Source of the DNA: an uncultured Oscillospiraceae bacterium
GTDB taxonomy: Bacteria; Bacillota; Clostridia; Oscillospirales; Acutalibacteraceae
Direction of reading: 5' to 3'
Length of the DNA stretch: 11,479 nucleotides
NCBI GenBank assembly: GCA_902496265.1
Contig: CABVAD010000011.1
Coordinates: forward strand, 1 to 11,479
Shown here: in pieces, positions 6,001-11,479 of the stretch
How positions within the stretch are numbered: position 1 is the first letter of the stretch
How the letters are laid out: the number at the start of each line of letters is the position of its first letter
The notes under the pieces: model-generated
Databases searched by the model: none
Told to the model about the DNA's origin: nothing
The model's input: only the letters and a program-made list of their open reading frames with translations
Program-made: the position numbers and the translations under genes

Positions 6001-7494
6001 ATGTCGGGACAGATTGCGGATTATAAGGATATGACCCTTTCAAAAAGCCTTGAAGAGAACATACAGCTTTTTAAGAATATCTTTAAAAAGGACGCGGTGC
6101 TGAGGCTCAGGCGGGTAAGCGTGCGGAGCGCCTGCAGCTACGACTGTGCCCTTTTTTATATGGACGGTATGATAAACGCCGAGCTTTTAAACGAATCTGT
6201 CATTCGTCCCTTACTTACAAGCAAAGCCGAGAGAAAAGAGGATTCGCTTGTCGGCTTTATTTCAAAGCAGGTGCTTTTCGCGGGCGAGACCGCTGTCACC
6301 GACCGTGTGGAGGATATGCTCCGCTCGGTGCTTTACGGCGATACCCTTTTGCTTGTTGACGGCTGTACTGCCGCCGTTACGATAAATACCAAGGGCTGGC
6401 GCACAAGGGGTATAAGCGAGCCCGAGGACGAGCGGGTTTTGCAGGGCCCGCGCGAGGGCTTTGACGAGGCGGCGCTTTTAAACCTTGCTATGATACGGCG
6501 CAAGCTTTTGACCCCCGACCTTTGCACCGAAATCTTAAGGGTCGGCAGACGGAGCGACACATCGGTTTTTATATGCTATCTTGACTCCCTTGTAAACAAA
6601 AGAACCCTCGGCGAGGTAAAAAAGAGGGTTCAAAAGCTTGATATGGACGGCATACTCGACTCAAACTACATTGCCGAGCAAATAAGAGACCACCCGCGCT
6701 CCCTTTTTAAAACCAGCGGCTCGACCGAACGCCCCGACATTGCGGCGGCAAGACTGCTTGAGGGCAGAATAGCCCTTGTGGTGGACGGAACGCCGGTTGT
6801 TATGACCGTACCCTACCTTTTTTCGGAAAATTTCCAGTCGGACGAGGACTACTATTTAAACTACGCCGTCTCCTCGGTGGGACGGCTGCTTCGCTTTATC
6901 TGCTTTTTTCTGTCGGTAAGTATACCCGCGGTGTTTATCGCCGCGACCTCCTACCACAAGGAGCTGCTGCCCACCTCCCTTGCCCTTACCGTCGCCCAGC
7001 TTCGCGGCGGCGTGCCCTTTTCGGCACTGGGCGAATGTATTCTGCTTATTTTCGTTTTTGAAATACTAAAGGAAACGGGGGTGCGTATGCCCCAGAGCCT
7101 CGGTCACGCGCTTAGCATTGTAGGCGGGCTTGTAGTCGGTCAGGCGGCGGTGGAGGCGCGGATTGTAAGCGCGCCTATGCTTATTATAGTGGCGCTGTCG
7201 GGCATATCGGGGCTTATGGTGCCGCGGCTTAAGGGGGCGGTTTTTTATCTAAGGCTTTCCCTTGTTATCCTAAGCGCCCTTTTCGGGCTTTACGGCTATA
7301 TTGCGGGTATTACCGCGGCGGTGATCCACATTCTCGATTTGAGCTCCTTCGGCACAAGCAGTACAGTTTCGCTGGACCGTGCGAGCTTCCAGAGCCTTAA
7401 GGACAGCCTTTGGCGCGCGCCGTGGGAGAAAATGCGCACCCGCCCCTTTTTTAACCGAAATATTATCCGCGCGGGGGAGAAAAGGACAAAATGA
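6001..7494 (+). CDS. gerA: Spore germination receptor subunit A (GerA/GerKA family)
   Basis: 497 residues from ATG 6001, preceded by GGGAG with 7-base spacing; an in-frame ATG at 5938 adds 21 residues without family resemblance or a ribosome site and was not chosen. GerA-type A subunits sit in the inner spore membrane and, with B and C subunits, respond to nutrient germinants. A soluble N-terminal region (1-about 290) carries the family motif EPEDERVLQGPREGFDEAALLN (140-161, GPREGF at 149-154). The C-terminal half has membrane segments at about 295-317, 340-358, 368-387, 392-408 and 418-445, with the conserved QSLGHALSIVGGLVVGQAAV (365-384). A short cytoplasmic tail follows. Length is normal for the family. 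Its TGA overlaps the gerC start (ATGA). No clear sigma-G promoter was identified upstream, though such operons are normally sigma-G dependent. Germinant specificity cannot be read from sequence. Confidence 0.93.
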   Translation: MSGQIADYKDMTLSKSLEENIQLFKNIFKKDAVLRLRRVSVRSACSYDCALFYMDGMINAELLNESVIRPLLTSKAERKEDSLVGFISKQVLFAGETAVTDRVEDMLRSVLYGDTLLLVDGCTAAVTINTKGWRTRGISEPEDERVLQGPREGFDEAALLNLAMIRRKLLTPDLCTEILRVGRRSDTSVFICYLDSLVNKRTLGEVKKRVQKLDMDGILDSNYIAEQIRDHPRSLFKTSGSTERPDIAAARLLEGRIALVVDGTPVVMTVPYLFSENFQSDEDYYLNYAVSSVGRLLRFICFFLSVSIPAVFIAATSYHKELLPTSLALTVAQLRGGVPFSALGECILLIFVFEILKETGVRMPQSLGHALSIVGGLVVGQAAVEARIVSAPMLIIVALSGISGLMVPRLKGAVFYLRLSLVILSALFGLYGYIAGITAAVIHILDLSSFGTSSTVSLDRASFQSLKDSLWRAPWEKMRTRPFFNRNIIRAGEKRTK

Positions 7495-8159
7495 AAAGGC
7501 TTTTAATATGTTTTCTCGCGGCGATTATGTGTATCTCCCTTGTCGGTTGCCGCTTCTCGGCGGGTTCGGCGCAAAACGACCGCCGTTTTATGGTGACGGC
7601 GCTCGGCTTTTCGGGGAGTGAGAATATCACCGTTACCGCCGAGATTGTGACGGTAAATTCCGAATCCGCTGAAAGGGAGCCTGCCCCTCAGGTGCTTTTC
7701 TTTACCGCAAACAGCATAAATGAAGCGCTTGACGGCATTTCAGACTCCCTTTCAAGGCCTATGCTGCTTGAGCATTGCGGCGTTATTGTAATCGATACCG
7801 CGCTAAGCGAAAAACGGTTCGGCGAAATCTGCGACTACTGCTTTAAGGAAAACCGCATAACCCTTTCCGCCTATATGATTGCGGCGGACAGCCCAACGGC
7901 TCTGCTTGACGGCGAGCCCGTTTCCTCTGTGGCGGTGGGGTACGATATTATGGGGATTATAGGGCAGAAAAGCGAAACGGGCAAAATTAATTTCCGTAAC
8001 CGCTTTTTTGAAATAGAAAGCGGGCGCGAAAAGGGCGGTCAGACGTTTTCCATGCCGTTTTTTGAAAGAACCGGGGACGGGGTAAGCCTTTGCGGGCTCG
8101 CGGTTTTTAAAGGCGATAAATTTTCGCATAGGGCGGAGCTTTCGGAGGGAGTAAAATGA
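7491..8159 (+). CDS. gerC: Truncated GerC-type germinant receptor lipoprotein
   Basis: 222 residues. N-terminal lipoprotein signal: MKRLL, a hydrophobic core and lipobox LVGC with the lipidated Cys at 20. The following sequence fits the Ger(x)C N-terminal domain: RFMVTALGFSG (32-42), SRPMLLEHCGVIVIDTALSEKRF (starting about 88) and the family's second-domain block ending in CGLAVFKGDK (203-212). Typical GerC proteins are about 370-400 residues and carry a further C-terminal domain of 150 or more residues (PF05504). Here the protein stops shortly after the GLAVFKGDK motif, and its stop overlaps the start of gerB (ATGA at 8156-8159), so there is no room for the missing part and no frameshifted remnant downstream. 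It is therefore a clean short form rather than a decayed gene. Probably the outer-face lipoprotein of the GerA/GerB complex. Family assignment fairly firm. Confidence 0.85.
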   Translation: MKRLLICFLAAIMCISLVGCRFSAGSAQNDRRFMVTALGFSGSENITVTAEIVTVNSESAEREPAPQVLFFTANSINEALDGISDSLSRPMLLEHCGVIVIDTALSEKRFGEICDYCFKENRITLSAYMIAADSPTALLDGEPVSSVAVGYDIMGIIGQKSETGKINFRNRFFEIESGREKGGQTFSMPFFERTGDGVSLCGLAVFKGDKFSHRAELSEGVK

Positions 8160-9040
8160 CGGCAGAGCCTACTTATAACAAGCATCTTGCAAGCCTTGCG
8201 GCGATTTTTATTTTGGGGGACGCGGTGATCGTTCTGCCCTCCTCCGATTCGGGGGATTACCCGCTTTTAGGCTTTTTTGCGGCGGCTGTAGCCGCGGCTT
8301 TGCTTTATTTTGCCGCCTTGCCGCTTGCCCGCCGCCTTATCGGCAAGCCCTGCAAAAGCCCGTTTTTAAGGCTTTTTTCCTTTGCTCTGCTGATTGCGGC
8401 GGCGGGGTACGCCCTTTATAACGCGGGGATAACCTTTATAAGGTATACCGATTTTGTGGACAGACTGCTGCTTCCCGAAACCCCGAGGTTTTTAATCGCC
8501 GCCGTGTTTATTGTCTCCGCGGTTTATCTTGCGACAAGACGGCAGGAGGTTATTTTAAAGCTTGCCTTAATAGCTGTTTTTGCCGCCGCGGCGGCTGTAC
8601 TCTTCTTTTTTCTGCTTTCCTCAGCGGACTTTAAGGCGGAGAATATCGCGGTTTACGCCCTTCCGAGCCTTAGCGGGCTTACAAACAGCGCTAAGCCGTA
8701 TTTTATAAATGTTGCTCTGCCCGCCCTTTTGATTCCCGCTTACAGCGCGCTTTTTACGGGCAAAAGCCGTGCCGCCGCCCCGTTTTTCGGGCTTATAACA
8801 GGGCTTGCGCTTACCTTACTCTGCCTGCTTGAAAGCCTTTTGCTCTTCGGTGCGCCGCTGGCAGAAAGACTTGACTTTCCCCTTGCCGCCGCGGTAAGCA
8901 CCGTAACGGTAGGACCGCTTTTTTCAAGACTTGACGGGGTTGTTTACTGCCTTTTCTTTGTGCCCGCGCTCATTAAAACCGCTGTGTGTATGAAGCTTGC
9001 CTTTTTCGCAATCAGACGTGCGAGAAACCGTGAAAATTGA
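8156..9040 (+). CDS. gerB: Spore germination receptor subunit B (GerB, APC-superfamily transporter-like)
   Basis: 294 residues, almost entirely hydrophobic. Membrane segments are visible at about 11-28, 35-58, 70-96, 111-127, 131-156, 181-200, 208-232, 242-256 and 260-287, consistent with the GerB/PF03845 family related to amino-acid permeases. The C-terminal block DFPLAAAVSTVTVGPLFSRL (240-259) and the following LDGVVYCLFFVPALIKTAV resemble the conserved GerB ending. GerB subunits usually run about 360 residues with ten helices, so this is a short member with compact loops, in line with the short GerC beside it. It is the last gene of gerA-gerC-gerB, translationally coupled to gerC. It likely forms the germinant-binding membrane subunit of the receptor, as known for GerB homologues. 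Confidence 0.82.
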   Translation: MTAEPTYNKHLASLAAIFILGDAVIVLPSSDSGDYPLLGFFAAAVAAALLYFAALPLARRLIGKPCKSPFLRLFSFALLIAAAGYALYNAGITFIRYTDFVDRLLLPETPRFLIAAVFIVSAVYLATRRQEVILKLALIAVFAAAAAVLFFFLLSSADFKAENIAVYALPSLSGLTNSAKPYFINVALPALLIPAYSALFTGKSRAAAPFFGLITGLALTLLCLLESLLLFGAPLAERLDFPLAAAVSTVTVGPLFSRLDGVVYCLFFVPALIKTAVCMKLAFFAIRRARNREN

Positions 9041-9071
9041 AAAAATATTCCCGTATACGCCGTATTTTTTT
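9040..9071 (+). terminator. Possible weak terminator after gerB
   Basis: AAAAAATA (9040-9047) can pair with TATTTTTT (9063-9070) around a 15-base loop, ending in a run of seven Ts. The stem is only A-T pairs, so efficiency is doubtful, but it is the only terminator-like structure between gerB and the pduL promoter. Confidence 0.35.
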
Positions 9072-9081
9072 GCTTTACCCC

Positions 9082-9109
9082 TTGAAAACCGCGTAAAATA
9101 TGGTAAAAT
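9082..9109 (+). promoter_or_regulatory. Sigma-A promoter of the pduL-hemW operon
   Basis: TTGAAA (9082-9087), a 16-base spacer and TAAAAT (9104-9109), with TGG directly before the -10 forming an extended TGn motif. Transcription would start near 9116, giving a leader of about 34 bases that includes AAGGAG (9135-9140). Confidence 0.65.
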
Positions 9110-9149
9110 CAAATTATAAAATTTCAAATACGGCAAGGAGTAATTTATA

Positions 9150-9722
9150 ATGGCAAAAGAAGTTTTGGTTGAAATTTCCGCGCGTCACGTCCACGTTACA
9201 GACGAGGCGCTTGAAATCCTTTTCGGCAAGGGCCACGCCCTTACCCCTAAAAAAGACCTTTCACAGCCGGGTCAGTTCGCCTGCGAGGAAAAGGTTACGG
9301 TCGTAGGTCCGAAGTCGGAGCTTAAGGCTTCCATTTTAGGCCCGACCCGACCCGAAACACAGGTTGAGCTGTCGCTGACCGACGCGCGCACGATAGGCGT
9401 AAAGCCCCCTGTAAGAGAATCGGGAGATGTTGCAGGCTCAGCCCCCTGCAAGCTTGTCGGCCCTGCGGGCGAAATTGAGCTTACCGAGGGCGTTATCGTG
9501 GCAAAGCGCCATGTACATATGACCCCCGAGGACGCGGATAAGTACGGCATTAAGGATAAGCAGGTTATCAGCGTTAAAATTCCCACCGAGGGACGCGCTC
9601 TCGTATTCGGCGACGTTGTGGCAAGGGTAAGCCCTAAGTATAAGCTTGCAATGCATATCGATACCGACGAGGCTAACGCCGCCGCCGTTCCGGGCAGCTG
9701 TATCGGTGAAATTCTTGACTGA
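9150..9722 (+). CDS. pduL: Phosphate propanoyltransferase / phosphotransacetylase, PduL type
   Basis: 190 residues, start ATG with AAGGAG nine bases upstream. PduL enzymes interconvert acyl-CoA plus phosphate and acyl-phosphate plus CoA (EC 2.3.1.222 for propanoyl; many also use acetyl). Two related PF06130 halves are visible, each with a metal-binding HxH: ARHVHV (11-16; His13, His15) and KRHVHMT (119-125; His121, His123), plus His169 in AMHIDTDEAN. The conserved GPTRPETQVELSLTDAR (64-80) carries the Arg and acidic residues of the active site region. The sequence starts directly with the catalytic domain, without the N-terminal amphipathic peptide that sends PduL into microcompartments, and no microcompartment genes are nearby. 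It therefore probably works free in the cytosol as the cell's Pta, making acetyl-phosphate for ATP or the reverse. First gene of an operon, overlapping hemW by eight bases. Confidence 0.93.
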   Translation: MAKEVLVEISARHVHVTDEALEILFGKGHALTPKKDLSQPGQFACEEKVTVVGPKSELKASILGPTRPETQVELSLTDARTIGVKPPVRESGDVAGSAPCKLVGPAGEIELTEGVIVAKRHVHMTPEDADKYGIKDKQVISVKIPTEGRALVFGDVVARVSPKYKLAMHIDTDEANAAAVPGSCIGEILD

Positions 9723-10833
9723 TAAAAAGCCTTTAGGACTTTATCTCCATATCCCGTTCTGCCAAAGAAAATGCGCCTACTGCGACTTTTATTCGGCGTT
9801 CTATGGGGATAAAGCGCTTGACAGCTATACCGAGGGTCTTATTTCGCAAATTAAAAATCGGGGCGGCAGACTTTGCCGCCCCTTAGTCGATACGGTATAT
9901 TTCGGCGGGGGAACTCCCTCCCTTTTAGGGGAGCGGATTATACCCTTAATCGGGGCGGTAAAAGAGGCGTTTTGCCTTGCCGATAATGCGGAAATTACTC
10001 TTGAAGTAAACCCCGCGGGTAACGCCGGAAATACACTTCTCGCTGCAAAGCGGGCGGGAATAAACCGCCTGTCGGTCGGCGCGCAGAGCGGCGACAACGC
10101 TATGCTTACCCTTTTGGGGCGCACCCACACCGCCGAGGATACCCTTAAAACCGTAAAAACCGCGCGGGAATTAGGCTTTAACAATATTTCGCTTGATTTG
10201 ATGATAGGTCTGCCCGATTCCGATTTAAGCACCCTTAAGTCCGACCTTGATTTTGTGCTTTCGGCAAGCCCCGACCACATCTCCGCCTACATTTTAAAGA
10301 CCGAAAAAAACACCCTGTTTTACAAAAGAAAGGATACCCTTAATTTGCCCGACGGGGACGAAACCGCCGAGCAGTATTTATATATGTGCCGTTATTTAGA
10401 GGAAAAAGACTTTTCGCATTACGAGATTTCCAATTTTGCAAAAACGGGATTTGAGGGTAAGCATAACCTTAAATACTGGCGGTGCGAGGAGTACTTAGGG
10501 ATAGGTCCGTCGGCACACTCCTTTTTAGGCGGCGAGCGGTTTTACTACCCGCCCGACAGCCGCGCCTTTTTGAGGGGCGAGCCGCCCGTTTCTGACGGAA
10601 AAGGCGGCGGCGAAGAGGAATATATAATGCTGGCGCTGAGACTTAAAGAGGGTCTTTGCTTTGACAAATACCGCAAACGCTTCGGTAAAGAACTTAATGA
10701 GGGCGTAAAAAAAGCCGCCCTGCCGCTTAAAGGGGCGGGACTGCTTAACATAAACTCCGACCGCATCTCCCTTACCGACCGCGGTATGCTTTTATCCAAC
10801 AGCATAATAACAAATTTACTGGAGTGCCTATAA
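9715..10833 (+). CDS. hemW: HemW-like heme chaperone (radical SAM family)
   Basis: 372 residues with the proposed TTG start at 9715. No ATG lies near the conserved N terminus; the in-frame ATG at 9646 lies inside pduL and would add 23 unrelated residues. TTG has GGTGA (9705-9709) five bases upstream and places the cluster cysteines at the family's usual distance. The motif CQRKCAYCDF has Cys16, Cys20 and Cys23 for the [4Fe-4S] cluster; GGGTPS follows and LEVNPAG fits the SAM fold. HemW, rather than the coproporphyrinogen dehydrogenase HemN, is indicated by YEISNFAKTGFEGKHNLKYW with the HNxxYW motif linked to heme binding, followed by YLGIGPSAHSF. Role: insertion of heme into respiratory proteins, known from E. 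coli and Lactococcus HemW; its client here is unknown. Stop TAA overlaps the ATG of the next gene. Start assignment is moderate; family is firm. Confidence 0.9.
   Translation: MTDKKPLGLYLHIPFCQRKCAYCDFYSAFYGDKALDSYTEGLISQIKNRGGRLCRPLVDTVYFGGGTPSLLGERIIPLIGAVKEAFCLADNAEITLEVNPAGNAGNTLLAAKRAGINRLSVGAQSGDNAMLTLLGRTHTAEDTLKTVKTARELGFNNISLDLMIGLPDSDLSTLKSDLDFVLSASPDHISAYILKTEKNTLFYKRKDTLNLPDGDETAEQYLYMCRYLEEKDFSHYEISNFAKTGFEGKHNLKYWRCEEYLGIGPSAHSFLGGERFYYPPDSRAFLRGEPPVSDGKGGGEEEYIMLALRLKEGLCFDKYRKRFGKELNEGVKKAALPLKGAGLLNINSDRISLTDRGMLLSNSIITNLLECL
9853..9882 (-). other. Terminator-like hairpin inside hemW, oriented antisense
   Basis: GGGGCGGCA (9860-9868) and TGCCGCCCC (9874-9882) form a perfect 9-bp GC-rich stem with a 5-base loop. 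Read on the minus strand it is followed by GATTTTTAA, the same arrangement as the degV terminator (stem, CGATTTTT). In hemW it falls in the segment encoding IKNRGGRLCRPLV. The structure is seen directly; a function in stopping antisense transcription is inference. Confidence 0.5.
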
Positions 10834-11438
10834 TGAAAACACTTAGAATACATCTTATACGCCACGGCGCGACCGATGCCAATTTTGCGGGACAGTATAT
10901 CGGCTGTAAAACCGACCTGCCCCTTTCGCCCGAGGGGCTTAATGAATTGAGACTTTTAAGGGACGATATTGAATACCCCGAAATAGAGCGGCTTTATTCA
11001 AGCCCTCTGCTTCGCTGCCGCCAGACGGGCGCGGTGCTTTATCCGGATATGGATATTATACCCGTCTCGGATTTAAGGGAGTACGATTTCGGCTCGTTTG
11101 AGGGCAAAACCGCGGCCGAGCTTGAAAGCGATCCGAATTTTATCCCCTGGACGTCGGGCAAGCTTTCAGCCCCTCCGGGCGGAGAGGACAACTCCGAATT
11201 TATAAAAAGGCTGTGCATAGGGCTTAATAAAATTGTAATTGATATGGCAAACGACGGCGTTACCGACGCGGGAGTTATTATGCACGGGGGAGCCATTATG
11301 ATGCTGTTGGGCGTCTGTGCCGTGCCGCGGCACAAGCCCGTTGAATGGACCGCGGACTGCGGCAGGGGCTATTCCCTCTGTATCACACCGTCGCTTTACC
11401 ACAAAAGCGGAGTTGTCGAGGTCTTCGGTTATATTTAA
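10833..11438 (+). CDS. Histidine phosphatase superfamily protein (phosphoglycerate-mutase-like)
   Basis: 201 residues from ATG 10833, which overlaps the hemW TAA and has GGAG (10821-10824) eight bases before it; an in-frame GTG at 10824 was not preferred because it lies on that ribosome site. Catalytic signature HLIRHGATDAN gives Arg10, His11 (phosphorylated nucleophile) and Gly12. SSPLLRCRQTG (56-66) supplies Arg61, REYDFGSFEGK (82-92) the acid Glu83, and VIMHGGAIMM (148-157) the second His151. These residues are all present, so it should be active. The family covers broad phosphatases, PhoE, CobC (alpha-ribazole phosphatase) and sugar-phosphate phosphatases. The substrate cannot be read here, and no cobalamin genes lie in the window to support CobC. 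Third gene of the pduL-hemW unit. Confidence 0.88.
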   Translation: MKTLRIHLIRHGATDANFAGQYIGCKTDLPLSPEGLNELRLLRDDIEYPEIERLYSSPLLRCRQTGAVLYPDMDIIPVSDLREYDFGSFEGKTAAELESDPNFIPWTSGKLSAPPGGEDNSEFIKRLCIGLNKIVIDMANDGVTDAGVIMHGGAIMMLLGVCAVPRHKPVEWTADCGRGYSLCITPSLYHKSGVVEVFGYI

Positions 11439-11479
11439 ATGTTTATAAAAATCCTTTTTTGGATAGACAAAACGGGAGT
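11439..11479 (+). CDS. Possible start of a further gene, cut by the window end
   Basis: An ATG begins immediately after the phosphatase stop and stays open to the window end (MFIKILFWIDKTG). There is no clear ribosome site close to it, so initiation would rely on coupling to the previous gene. The last bases include GGGAG, which could instead be the ribosome site of a gene starting just beyond the window. Thirteen residues are too few for a family call. Confidence 0.22.
   Translation, partial: MFIKILFWIDKTG

Noticed and set aside
7379..7621. 80-residue open frame across the gerA/gerC junction
   Set aside because: Alternate-frame shadow of two well-supported genes, with no ribosome site or family resemblance.
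9646..9714. ATG-initiated longer HemW
   Set aside because: It would overlap pduL by 77 bases and add unrelated residues; TTG 9715 fits the family N terminus.
9825..10280. Long antisense frame inside hemW
   Set aside because: It mirrors the codon bias of hemW on the opposite strand and has no recognisable domain; the hairpin at 9853-9882 does not need it.
10833..11438. Assignment of the histidine phosphatase as CobC (cobalamin pathway)
   Set aside because: Only general superfamily motifs are visible and no cobalamin genes lie nearby.

Overview
The window looks like chromosomal DNA from a spore-forming, anaerobic Clostridia-type Firmicute, most likely from the Oscillospiraceae/Ruminococcaceae side. 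The clues are strong AGGAG-type ribosome binding sites, mixed GC content with AT-rich intergenic regions, two separate spore-germination loci (a SleC-like cortex-lytic pair and a gerA-gerC-gerB receptor operon), a DegV protein and an ECF sigma factor. This is inferred from gene content only; there is no rRNA or tRNA to anchor the taxonomy. No phage, transposase, CRISPR array or tRNA was seen.

Layout. Positions 69-2038 (+) hold two adjacent genes that together resemble one SleC-type spore cortex-lytic enzyme: a separate SleC-N-terminal-like beta-domain protein, then a SpoIID-fold lytic transglycosylase domain with three peptidoglycan-binding repeats. A hairpin at 2037-2078 serves as terminator for the convergent degV gene (2131-3012, -), a fatty-acid-binding DegV/FakB-type protein. 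An AT-rich divergent region with small dyads separates degV from an ECF sigma factor (3267-3764, +). That gene is translationally coupled to a large single-pass membrane protein (3761-5701) whose outside part is a PF09826-type beta-propeller. A TGAAAC-N16-CGGT sequence just upstream fits an autoregulated ECF promoter, so the pair is probably a sigma/anti-sigma signalling unit. It ends at a good intrinsic terminator (5720-5750).

Positions 5751-6000 are non-coding and carry an unusual heptamer tandem repeat. The tightly coupled gerA-gerC-gerB operon follows (6001-9040), encoding a nutrient germinant receptor. Its GerC lipoprotein lacks the usual C-terminal domain and its GerB is short. An extended -10 promoter (9082-9109) then drives a housekeeping operon: pduL (phosphotransacylase without an encapsulation peptide), hemW (radical-SAM-type heme chaperone, probable TTG start), a histidine phosphatase, and possibly a further gene cut by the window end.

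The best candidate for an under-described system is the ECF sigma factor with the beta-propeller transmembrane partner. The split SleC-like pair and the truncated GerC are the next most interesting.
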